The notes below the pieces were generated by a model. The model made no database searches. It had not been told where the DNA came from and saw only the letters and a list, made by a program, of their open reading frames with translations. DNA of 64,000 nucleotides from Charina bottae (Eukaryota; Chordata; Lepidosauria; Squamata; Charinaidae). The stretch covers positions 10,375,501-10,439,500 of the forward strand of contig JALMGJ010000015.1 in assembly GCA_023362775.1 (NCBI GenBank). Direction: 5' to 3'. Shown one piece after another: positions 55,246-64,000 of the stretch (position 1 is its first letter; each line of letters opens with the position of its first letter). The translations under genes and the position numbers were made by a program.

Positions 55246-56429
55246 GCCCCAGATTTTATTTCATAATTGAAGAAATGCAAAATCTGAAGGATAATGGTAT
55301 TCTAATCTGACATTAGTTCATGTAATACAGATTAGGTAAATTAACTTGAAAATCCAACATTTCTACTCATATGTTTTACATGATTGATAAGGTACATAGT
55401 CTGTTGCACAAGTCTGGTTCACAATGACGTTGCAATTAGCTATAGAAAAGGAAAATATAAAAGAAATTCAGTATTAAGTTTGGAATCCAATAGGTCATCT
55501 TACAGTATCAATGATCTAGGGAAATGCATAAGTTCTGACACCCTCCCCTTAATGTTTTTGCCACTGTTCTTATTCCGTATAGAAACACAGACACAAATGT
55601 AAGATTGAACTTTTGTAAATTTGAAAATTTAGCCTAGTACTTGTCAACAAATAAACACTGGGGTAAATGCTCAAAACATTTCCTTCCCTTTATGAGCTAG
55701 CTAGTAACTTAGTGGGAAAGCGCAGTCTTTGCTTGCAAGACCCAAACTGAATCTTTAGTATCTTCACATAGCATTTGGAAGAATCTTTGCCAGAAACCCA
55801 GAGAGATATTGGCAGTCAACACTGAACTCTATAGTTCATTGTCCTTCTTCAGTATTAAGCAACTTCCTGTTTTCTGAATTCTGGCCATTAAAAGTAAGTT
55901 CTGCTTTCTCATCTGCATAGTCCATCCTGAGTTCTGTTTCCTGGTCATTTCAAGAGGATAATATTTGGGACTTTTTATTTTGTTAGTGGAAAGCAGACAA
56001 ATTTCATCTCATTTTGACAGCAGGGAACTGACCTTATAAAAGCTAGCTACTCTTTCATGAATTTGTTTGAAAAGACCAGCTGTGCAATTAAACATTTGCT
56101 TTTGCTGGATAGCTGTTGACAACACTGGCAGTGATAAACATCCCACCATGTTATTTTCCCAGAACCTCTTTTCCTATATCCAGTGACCCTCAATGAATAT
56201 CTGTATAAATATTATTTTCCTTTCTCTCTTCTCATGTTCATAACACTGATGCTTCTTCCACCTGCAACTATTGTGTGGGTGGGAGATTATACCCCCAGCT
56301 GCTGAAGAACGGCCAACTGGCAGCCTGTTCTGAATTTCTATTGTGCAAGTCCCCACCCCCAGGCTCTATCTTTCAGCAGAGATGCATGGATCAGTCAAAA
56401 TCTGGTATGTGATAGCACTTTAGGACCTT
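55246..56429. other. Unassigned DNA
   Basis: 1.2 kb with no recognised repeat or exon. Confidence 0.45.
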
Positions 56430-56572
56430 ATGCATTCTGCCCTTTCGCTTAGCCAATCTTAGCTGGTTTTGAAAAATAAGTAGGCTCGGGCTTGTTTAGT
56501 GCTGTCCTTGAATAAAAGACTACCAGGAAATGACAAGACTGTGCACTAGGCTGAGAAATAAAGTTGTCGTCG

Positions 56573-56607
<35 letters not shown>

Positions 56608-56675
56608 TCAGAAGAAAGCAGTAGCAAACTATTTCCATATTGTTGCCAATAAAGCAACATAGATGGGTCTGTGAA
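56430..56675 (+). mobile_element. 5S rRNA-derived SINE with internal (ATC)n
   Basis: Head: agccaatcttagctggtttt...taggctcgggcttgtttagt...aaagactaccaggaaat, following 5S rRNA from the 'gatctcggaagctaagcagggtcgggcctggttagt' region. The body (cagtagcaaact..ttccatattgttgccaataaa) matches 15832. An (ATC)n expansion (56569-56607) sits between head and body. Confidence 0.75.
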
Positions 56676-57175
56676 GTCTTAGAATCACAGGGTTGGGAGG
56701 GATGTTGGAGGTCTTCTGGCCCAACTCCTCCCAGGAACCTCAGGAATTCTCATAGCATCTCAAACAAATGGTTGTCTAACCTTTCCTTGTAAACCTTCAG
56801 TGAAGGAGTGCCCAGACTGCAAGACACAGCCTGTTCTACCCCTTCATAGCTCTCATAGTCAGGAAATTCCACCTTATTACAAGTTTGGAAGCCCTTCCCT
56901 CCATTGGTTCTTTTCTATCCTTGGGAGCTATGGAGGATAAATCCACCCACTCTTCTCTGTTTCATTTCTTCAAGTATTTAAACAGTGTTATCATGTCTCT
57001 CCCTAGCCTTCTCAAGATAAACATGCATAGTTCCTTTAAGCATTTTTATAGGATTTTTCCTTCAAGACCCTTCATCACTTTTTTCTGCACTTTTTCCAAT
57101 TCCTCATCAACCTTCTATTGTGACAACCAGCACTGCACAGAACATTCTAGTATTCCAACTCAAGAGTCAAGTTGA
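56676..57175 (-). mobile_element. CR1 LINE fragment
   Basis: The plus strand reads gaatcacagggttgggaggg ... ggcccaactcctccca ... tgaaggagtgcccagact ... gttatcatgtctctcccta ... gcactttttccaattcctca. This is the antisense of the CR1 3' region common in birds, turtles and crocodiles. The 3' end is at 56676, abutting the 5S SINE. The 96-codon plus frame is a shadow. Confidence 0.75.
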
Positions 57176-57213
57176 ATTTTACTCAAAGAAGACTTGACTT
57201 TGTTTAAAACTGT

Positions 57214-57291
57214 TCCTCCTCCTCCTCCTCCTCCTCCTCCTCCTCCACCACCACCACCACCACCACCACCACCACCACGACCACCACCACC
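57214..57291. repeat. (CCT)n(ACC)n compound microsatellite
   Basis: About 11 CCT units followed by about 15 ACC units with one change. Confidence 0.95.
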
Positions 57292-60146
57292 CATATTTCT
57301 TATGATTTACAACTTTTCTTAAAGAGTTATAGCTTATATGTAAGCTTTGATAATATACAGGGTTTTGTATCCAACTTTTCTGAATGTATGCTTTTAAAAA
57401 ACTTATTTATCAATAATACACACTTCCTTTTTATGCACCTACTTTTAACATCATTTAAGTATATATTTCCCAATGGACACACTGTATGAACTGATCTTTC
57501 CCTAATGTCAATTTCTTTGGGCAATATTTTAGTAGAAATGCCAGATGCTAGAAGACTCCATTCACTGCTGCCTATACCTTCTTTAGTGGGGTTGGGAACA
57601 GCAATATACTCCCACTGAAATCACTGGTGAATTCCTTTTACATATATTCAGCTTCTTAATTCTCTGAGGTTTTAAGTCTTAATTCACTGAGTTTTAAGCC
57701 TGAAAAGTTTCATTTCTTACCTACATTCTCTTCTCATGGTTAATTCGATTAAATTCCATTCACATTTCTTTGCATATATAGTTGTGTTTTTAAGTGTTAC
57801 TTTTTCCATCTTTGCTTAGCTTTCCCAACAGTAGGAAAGATATTTTAGCTGTAGGTAGTTTTCACCAAGCATTTTCAATTACCAACCCCAATCATATTTA
57901 TTTCCCAGAGAGGTTTTTCATTACAAATTTTATGTTCCCAAACTTTAAATTGATTTAATTTTATTTTGTTTCAAAAACCAATTTGCATTTTAGAGACAAA
58001 TAGAACAGTAGGATTTTCTTTTCTCCTCCTTGTCCTTGTCCTTTTTTTGAAACAGTTCACAGTAAGGAATAATATATCACAAATATATACAGCTCTCCAT
58101 GAAAATGTAAGCACAGAGAGATATAATACAGAGTAAAACATTAAAGCAGCTTTAAAATATTAATGGTATATTTACACTTTCCTTCCATTAACAAATGTGT
58201 TTTCCTACCCTTTTTTAAGTTAAAATGTTTTTAAGAATTATTAAAAAATGCATACTACAAGAAGGACAGTTGCAGTGAATATGTAAAGGATGATTATGCA
58301 ATGGATAATTTCATCGCAGCACACTAGTATTAAATAGCCTTTTTCAACTACAACTCAGTCAAACCTTGGGAAGGATTCCATAAATTCATCACTTGGATGA
58401 GTCACGTGGAATAACTGTTTTAAGTACATTTATGTGAAAGTTAAAGTGAAAAGCAGCAGGGAGAATGAATGAACAGACACAAACACACACACAGAGACAC
58501 CCCTCCTCTGTTGTAATAAAATTATCTGAAAGGAATATAAATGGAGCTTAGAACACATACGGATCTGGGCTATGCAAAGATTTGAAGAGATGCTTCACTT
58601 TTATAAGGATTTGTCTGAAGCATCTCTTTGAAGTATCCCTCAAAGTCTAGAGGGCTGGGTTGTTTATGGGGCAGTGGTTATTCAGTGGTTTATGGGGCAG
58701 CCTCTAACTATATATTCAATGGGTATTTTTAAGAGGGCATTAGTCACACATCAAGAATGGCCATTAGTCACGCATCAAGAATGGAATAATGAGTTCATCA
58801 GAGAAAAAATGATTCAGGATAGATTAATATTCAGTCATAAGGGAATAACACAAATAGCATTGGAACTATGTGGAAAAATAAAAGGAGAAGTATGCAGGAT
58901 CAAAGAAGATCCAACTAGCACACTACAATGCATAGCTGCTAGGTTGAAGACTGCTCTGTGTATGTGTCTATCCCTGTATAGACTGGGCAGCCATGGAATC
59001 TCTGCAGTTGCCTTTTAAGGATAAGAAATGATCTGGAGGGGAAATCTGAAGGGCTCAAGGAATGTCATCATCAGTTTAGAAAGGAGCATGGGACTTCCAG
59101 AATAAAATCCATTGGCCTTCACAGGATCAACGAGGTACCCTTATGGAATGATCTCAAAATCTTCAGTCTCAGACTGTTTTATTGTTAATGGTTTCCCTTC
59201 TCCAGTTCAATACCCATTGCATTCTCTTGTATTAGGCATAAGAGGTATAGAAAGAACCAAGAGTCTTTTCTCTGAGACTCATCCTGAAATACAAGGGATC
59301 ATCTGTGGCAACAAGATGTACAAAGAATTTAGGTGAGAAACATAATTAGTGATCTTGGGGAGATCTAGCATAGTTATTCCTGAATCTTATAGGAATCTTT
59401 CTACAAATCTGGAAGATCCTTTAAAGTTCTTTGCTCCAGAGCGAAACAACCTGGTATAATCTAGAAGTCTGGGATTTCACATTTCATCAGTTCTAGCCAG
59501 CATGTGATATGGGGGTTCTAGTCCAGGGTTTATGGAGGGAAGCATCTCCTGCTCTAGCCTAACTTTATAACACAGATATTAGGAAGAAAAAAATCAATTT
59601 CTTAATAAATATATTTGCAAAAAACTGAATAATTCAGAAAGTCTCTGCATACTTTCTATATGTGTCATTCTTCCTTCATCTGTGTTTACTAGAAAGAAGC
59701 CCAATAATAAATGTTTGCATGGAGGAAGCATTACCAATACACTGAATGGCAGGCTATAAAACAATCCTCTAGTACTGGATTTATTTATTTATTGAATTCT
59801 TAATTGAGTTCCAGTGAGTTAAATTCCATTTATATTATGCCTATATTCCATAACTGGGTAGCTTCTCTTTGTTTGACAGGCATAGTTTATTTGATGAAGG
59901 ACATTACGTGGCAGGACTATAAAGTTTAGAGTCATCATTTAAATTTCCATACATCTCCAGACACAGCATTTCTCTGGGCACAATGAGAAAACAACCAATT
60001 TATATTTCTTGGGTGCCATTACTGAGCTATATCTGGGCTGTGGGATCTGAGCAGTTGTCTCAGGATGGCAGATGTTGAAGTGATCTCTGTCCCTGGGTAC
60101 TCAATGATTCCAAATCCTGATGAGATCCAACCTCTATGTCATCATC
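57292..60146. other. Unassigned DNA
   Basis: 2.85 kb, the longest unassigned stretch. Short tandem copies occur at 58668-58697 and of 'cattagtcacacatcaagaatgg' at 58738-58785. A 114-codon frame at 58674-59018 crosses these and has no recognisable domain. The TSD copy aagaaggctgcaatatgt is at 60147-60164. Confidence 0.45.
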
Positions 60147-60906
60147 AAGAAGGCTGCAATATGTGAGACTTCCGGTGGAAATATGGCCGACTGAGCAGCT
60201 GTGTCTGCGGGCTCCTCGGACAGAACTGGCATTGTGGCAGGGTTTTTTTTCAGGCTCAGGCTGGTTTCTCCTGAAGCCCAGGGGCATTTTTCTGGATTAA
60301 GGAAAATTCTCGGAATTGACCCAGTTCTCCTCTGCACGGCGACTTGTAGCCAGGGAATTGCAAACAGTATTCGCGACAATTGGGTAAGAGCTGCTGGGAG
60401 GACAGGACATCATCATTTCCAAAGCTGTGTTGTAGCCTTAAAGAGACACTAAGTTGAGCCAACCCATTTCTAAATCACCCACTTTTTAATATTTTTTAAG
60501 TTTATGTACCCCAAGAGAGGCTTTCTACAGCAAGGAGAAGTGATCTCTCTTGGTGCTTATCGTTGTTTCTGGATTAATTTTCAAATCTTTTAAAGCTTTG
60601 GCTTGTTTTCCCATTTAAACACTAAGGAGGACTGAGAATAAATCATTGGCTCCCCGCTATTATTTTTGTATTGAATTTGAAGGATTTAATATTTTCCTAC
60701 ACGTTGAATCTGCTATTTCGAATCTTCAGTTTTCTGCTCACTTTCTGCTCACTTTCCCTGTTAGCTCACTTTCCCTTGTTAGCATACTTACCTTGTTAGC
60801 ATACTTTCTCTTGTGACAACAACTTTCAGAAATCTTCTATTAACTCATTAACTCCTATTCCTGCTAGTCAAGTATCTAGGGGGCGCCATAATCTACTGCC
60901 TGAAAC

Positions 60907-61353
60907 ATGGAGGATTTCAAGGAGACTTTCCCAGAGTTTCGTTCTGAGCTTAAGCAGATTCTCTCCGATCTCTGTCAAGCTGTTTTGCAAGATATGTGGA
61001 ACATTGTAGAAAATATCAGCTTTAAAATGTGTCATCTGGCTGAAGACGTTGTGGAAGAAGATGAAGATTTTACTACTGACAGCAAGATTGAAGCCTTTGA
61101 TGAAATGCCAGTCGAAAATTATATTCTGGTGATGAAGGGGTTAAAGGGACAGTCTGAGTTGCAAATTGCAAATGGAGTTGTTTTTCTGAAGGAATGTTAT
61201 GGGAAAGAAGAGGTGCTGCTCTGTGGTAGGTTTTTTGCTGAGAAGTTTGTGTTCCTAAGGGGGGCAGTTGGGCTGTTTAATTTCTGTATGAAAAATACCC
61301 TGTGTGTATTATGGAGATATGTAAATGCTTTGGTATGCTTTGAAGTGGGGTAA
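60907..61353 (+). CDS. Uncharacterised 148-codon ORF in L1-type element
   Basis: A continuous frame with a good start context (A at -3, G at +4: aacATGg). The first half is acidic and helical (MEDFKETFPEFRSELKQILS, then a DVVEEDEDF stretch). The second half is hydrophobic and has several cysteines. I do not recognise a domain. It lies where an L1 would have the end of its 5' UTR and ORF1. It may be an extra upstream L1 ORF, a chimera with host sequence, or chance. No frameshift or stop interrupts it. Confidence 0.45.
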   Translation: MEDFKETFPEFRSELKQILSDLCQAVLQDMWNIVENISFKMCHLAEDVVEEDEDFTTDSKIEAFDEMPVENYILVMKGLKGQSELQIANGVVFLKECYGKEEVLLCGRFFAEKFVFLRGAVGLFNFCMKNTLCVLWRYVNALVCFEVG

Positions 61354-61738
61354 AAAATTAAGAATGTTTATCAAAATTGAATTTAAGGTTTGTATGATTC
61401 CACTTTTCTTTAATGATTTGGATTAAGATTTATTGGATTGCTTTTAAGGTTTGTTTGATTTTTAAGATTTATAAGGTATAAAAATAATTGCTTGGTTTTC
61501 AGTTTAATAGGGTTAAGATTGTTATAGTATTATTAATTATAAAAGTAGATAATTTATATGTTCTTATAGTATTTTTTTATAGTGGACAGAAATATATAGA
61601 ATAGTGGTAGGAAGCAAATAATTAAATAAATGTTGTTTCTGTGGGGGGGAAGTTGATTTGGAGGTATACAGTAATTTTTTTCTTTTAATATAAGGGGAAG
61701 GAGCAATGGTATTTGGTGATTTTTATAATGTACTAATG

Positions 61739-62028
61739 CAGAGCTTTCCAAACTTTTCATGTTGGTGACACACTTTTTAGACATGCATCATTTCATGACA
61801 CACTCTTACAGCAGGGCATCATTTCACGACACACTCTTACAGCAAGGCAGAAGGCAGGCACTAGGACCTGTGTGGAATCACAGAAGGTTTGAAGGCAGCA
61901 AGGCACAAGGCAGGCACTAGGACCTGCACGGAATCCTGGCAGGGCTTGGAGGCAACAGCAGCCGCGACACACCCAGACACTGCAGCCAACACACTTACGT
62001 GTCCCGACACACAGTTTGGAAAGCTCTG
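61739..62028. mobile_element. hAT-type MITE with perfect TSD (copy 2)
   Basis: Same family and orientation as 14969-15227: ends CAGAGCTTTCCAAAC and GTTTGGAAAGCTCTG, with exact 8-nt TSD tactaatg (61731-61738, 62029-62036). It is 31 bp longer because the segment catcatttcatgacacactcttacagcagg is duplicated inside. It landed inside the L1-type element, so it is younger than that insertion. Confidence 0.92.
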
Positions 62029-62249
62029 TACTAATGGAATGACTCATAGAAATAATGTGATCTTGGTTTGATTTGATATAGAGCAACAGATTGATTATGG
62101 AAATTGCTGTATATTCTTGTTGAAAGTCGGAAGTCACCTCTTTATGTCATCTTTTAAATTATTTTTTCTTCTGTTTCATACTTTTTAGTTTTTTTCTTTT
62201 TGTAGTTTCTTTTTTGTAGCTTTTATCTTTGTTTCATAGAATTTAATAA

Positions 62250-62300
62250 AATTCATATATATATATATATATATATGAATTTTATATATTCTTTTATATA
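62250..62300. repeat. (AT)n with flanking palindrome
   Basis: aaaattcat-(AT)n-atgaatttt forms a perfect hairpin at the 3' tail of the L1-type element. Confidence 0.85.
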
Positions 62301-62321
62301 TAAAAGAAGACTGCAATATGT

Positions 62322-62924
62322 ATCTTTAGACATATTGTGTACTTTAAAGGAATTTTAAGAGTGGAAAAAAAACCCAGCAGCTAATTATCCTAACCCTTAA
62401 TTGTTGTATTTGTTGGCTGTAAATCCTTCATAATCACAGTTTCACACCTTTTCACACTGTTTCTACAAGTGTAGCATTTGTTGCTGCTGACTTTTTGCAG
62501 TCTTAACAGTTCATTTAATCTTGTGAAGAATATGGACTAACTGTGTGCTTGTATCATGGCATCTGCTGTATTCATTGTTTAAGCCACCTTAGATGATCCC
62601 CCTGCTGGGACAACCTGAGCTGTCATAGTTAGTGGTGTTTTGTGCTGTCTTTCATTAATGAAGCGGGAGAATAGAGTTCCAATCTCAAACACATGTTTCT
62701 CATCTTTCTGAGTATACTTCAGCTCAACTCTTCTTTAGGTTCTGCATTTCCAAAAGTAATTTGTAAATAACTTAACACTAAAATGTTGGAATGAATGGAA
62801 TGCCTGGAGGGGGGGATTCTTGTTTTTAATTTATTTTATATTTATTTTGCAGATTGCTCACTCAGAGTTTATGCCACTATAGGTTGTGTGCTGATTGACT
62901 GATACTTTTAATGAAAAAAAAAAG
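62322..62924. other. Unassigned DNA
   Basis: No recognised repeat. A GGGGGG run and an AT-rich block lie near 62810-62850. Confidence 0.45.
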
Positions 62925-62983
62925 ACATTGGTAGTGGCTGAATCTATTACCCTTCAATAAAAGATTTAGGAGGTATCAGCAAA

Positions 62984-63801
62984 TGGGGAAACAAGTTAGA
63001 TGGGGAATTGATTTACAGAAAATGTTTGAGGAATTTGGCAAGCGGAGGACTGAAAAATTTGCCAATAGTTTGGATGCTCTTAAAAAGGAAATGGAAGAAG
63101 GATTTGCAGGGATAAAAAAAGGATATGAAAGAAGAAGTTAAGAAGATTGAAGAATCTGTAGGACTATTAGCTAGAGATGTAAAACAAATAAATGACAAAG
63201 TGGAAGTTTGGGAAAGTAACCGCCCAGAGTCCCCTATTCGAGGAGATGGGCGGGGATAAATTTAAATAATAAATAAATAAATAAAGTAAGTAAGTAAGAC
63301 AGAAGTTATAAACAGAGAGATGGAGAAAGATTTGGATAACTTGGCATTATTGGAACTGAGAGAAAAATAATTTTGTTTAAGATTTAGAGCACTTCCAGAA
63401 GACCATGGGGAAGATATCAGAGAAAAGACTGTTAAATCTCTGTCTAATTTTTTGTATTGGGATGAAGATGATACAGAGGCAGAGATTGATAAAGTTTATA
63501 CGATCAATACACAATTTAATTGTGAATTAAAAATTAAGAAATGTTCCAAGGGATGTCCTTGTGCACTTTGTTGGGAAGAAGACTAGAGATCATGTTTTGC
63601 AGCAGCATTTTAATACTGGATTGACGATTGATAATACAGATGTAATTCTACTTAACAAAATTCCAATGAGAATACTGGGCAAGAGAAAATAGTTTTTTTT
63701 CCCCCTGACAAACTCAAACAGAAAAAAAATCAATTTAGATGGGATAAGTTGGAAGGGGTGATTTTTACTTTTAAGCAGCAAAGATTCAGACTGAACTGAA
63801 G
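62984..63801 (+). pseudogene. L1 ORF1 (RNA-binding protein), frameshifted
   Basis: Coiled-coil region first (LQKMFEEFGKRRTEKFANSL and KKIEESVGLLARDVKQINDK), then the RRM-like centre (FRALPEDHGEDIREKTVKSL, EIDKVYTIN), then the C-terminal domain (VPRDVLVHF, DHVLQQHFN, IPMRILGKRK, NQFRWDKLEGVIFTF). This order matches L1 ORF1p, which coats L1 RNA as a trimer. An A-run insertion near 63120, an in-frame stop near 63370, a frame change near 63540 and an inserted LINE tail inactivate it. Confidence 0.8.
63219..63298 (+). mobile_element. Extremely truncated CR1/L2-group LINE tail
   Basis: Only about 80 bp: ccgcccagagtcccctattc, gagatgggcggggataaat and an (AAAT)/(AAGT)n tail. It is inserted in the L1 ORF1 relic. 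Short agtaa strings at both sides may be the TSD. Confidence 0.8.
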
Positions 63802-64000
63802 AGGGAGGGAGGGAGGGAGGGGGAAGACCCTTGGGGACACACTGGGATGGGGAGTGGAGGTGCAATTTTCCTTGTGGTCTTTGGCTCCCTTTTTTCTCCC
63901 TCACCCCAGCAAAGGGGCAGGCAGTTCCGCTGGTCAGCCGAAGATGAGGAGGAATGATTTCCGATGCTCCCTGCCAGCTTCCCATAGGCAAAGTCAATGG
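63802..64000. other. (GGGA)n and unassigned GC-richer end
   Basis: Short (GGGA)n at about 63803-63824, then 180 bp of GC-richer sequence cut by the window end. The 135-codon minus-strand frame across it and L1 sequence is not supported as a gene. Confidence 0.5.

Larger units (their letters stand above)
60165..62303 (+). mobile_element. L1-type retro-insertion: 5' UTR, private ORF, 3' end
   Basis: Bounded by an 18-nt near-perfect TSD, aagaagRctgcaatatgt (60147-60164 and 62304-62321, one mismatch). It begins acttccggtggaaatatggccgac, with an ATGGCCGA motif like the YY1-type start of L1 5' UTRs. It has a GC-richer 5' region, a 148-codon ORF (60907-61353), an AT-rich 3' region ending aataaaattcatat(AT)n, and a younger hAT MITE inside (61739-62028). 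ORF1 and ORF2 are absent, so it looks like a non-autonomous or internally deleted L1 derivative mobilised by L1 machinery. Confidence 0.65.
62925..63801 (+). mobile_element. L1-clade ORF1 fragment
   Basis: A plus-strand L1 piece holding most of ORF1. It starts near AESITLQ and ends near FKQQRFRL, after which the sequence changes to an unrelated GGGA-rich stretch. It is interrupted by a very short LINE 3' end (63219-63298). No TSD defined. Confidence 0.75.

Noticed and set aside
58674..59018. 114-codon ORF as a host gene
   Set aside because: Crosses short tandem duplications, has no domain I can recognise and no coding-like neighbours.
63590..63997. 135-codon minus-strand ORF
   Set aside because: Spans the antisense of L1 ORF1 and a GGGA repeat; chance frame.

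Overview
The window is eukaryotic nuclear DNA, almost certainly from a squamate reptile. It is AT-rich and microsatellite-dense. It carries Bov-B (RTE) LINEs, CR1/L2-group LINEs with (AAAT)n tails, L1 LINEs, 5S-rRNA-derived SINEs, tRNA-derived SINEs, Penelope-like elements (PLEs), hAT-type MITEs and a Ty3/gypsy chromovirus. Two (GATA)n/(GACA)n arrays of the kind known as Bkm repeats in snakes lean the guess towards a snake, but this is not proof. I found no convincing host exon, tRNA gene, rRNA gene or CpG-island promoter, so the window looks intergenic or deeply intronic. Every ORF I can interpret belongs to a retroelement, and many long frames are microsatellite artefacts.

Layout. 1-13 kb: unique DNA with simple repeats, two hAT-type MITEs (4876-5183, 5921-6055), a solo LTR (5225-5502) and CORE/MIR-like SINEs. 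13.2-14.05 kb: a foldback PLE with two opposed hammerhead-like motifs and a 14-nt target-site duplication (TSD). 15-23 kb: a hAT MITE with perfect TSD, a 5S SINE, a tRNA SINE, a second solo LTR and a candidate ERV-type LTR. 24.8-33 kb: three CR1/L2-group copies, the best with a 289-codon open frame (31839-32708). 36-38 kb: three same-strand tRNA SINEs. 40-41.9 kb: a three-level nest (LINE tail inside a gypsy LTR, inside a PLE). 43.7-44.15 kb: a 450-bp (TTTTA)n array. 44.2-46.4 kb: a minus-strand L1 carrying an 83-bp hammerhead-like insertion and a Bov-B 3' end. 46.8-50 kb: a second 81-bp hammerhead-like insertion, another Bov-B 3' end and a long Bov-B reverse transcriptase copy. 51.8-57.2 kb: degraded LINEs, a 5S SINE and CR1. 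60.1-63.8 kb: an L1-type insertion with 5' UTR, a private 148-codon ORF and an 18-nt TSD, then an L1 ORF1 remnant.

The genes do not form a host pathway. They are layers of retrotransposition: autonomous LINEs (Bov-B, L1, CR1/L2 group) presumably supplied the machinery, and SINEs, truncated LINEs and possibly the ~80-bp hammerhead-like units used it. The most unusual items are the two ~80-bp hammerhead-like insertions with identical boundaries and separate 13-nt TSDs, the foldback PLE, and the L1-type element with its uncharacterised ORF. All coordinates and TSDs were read by eye. Family names come from remembered motifs, not database searches.
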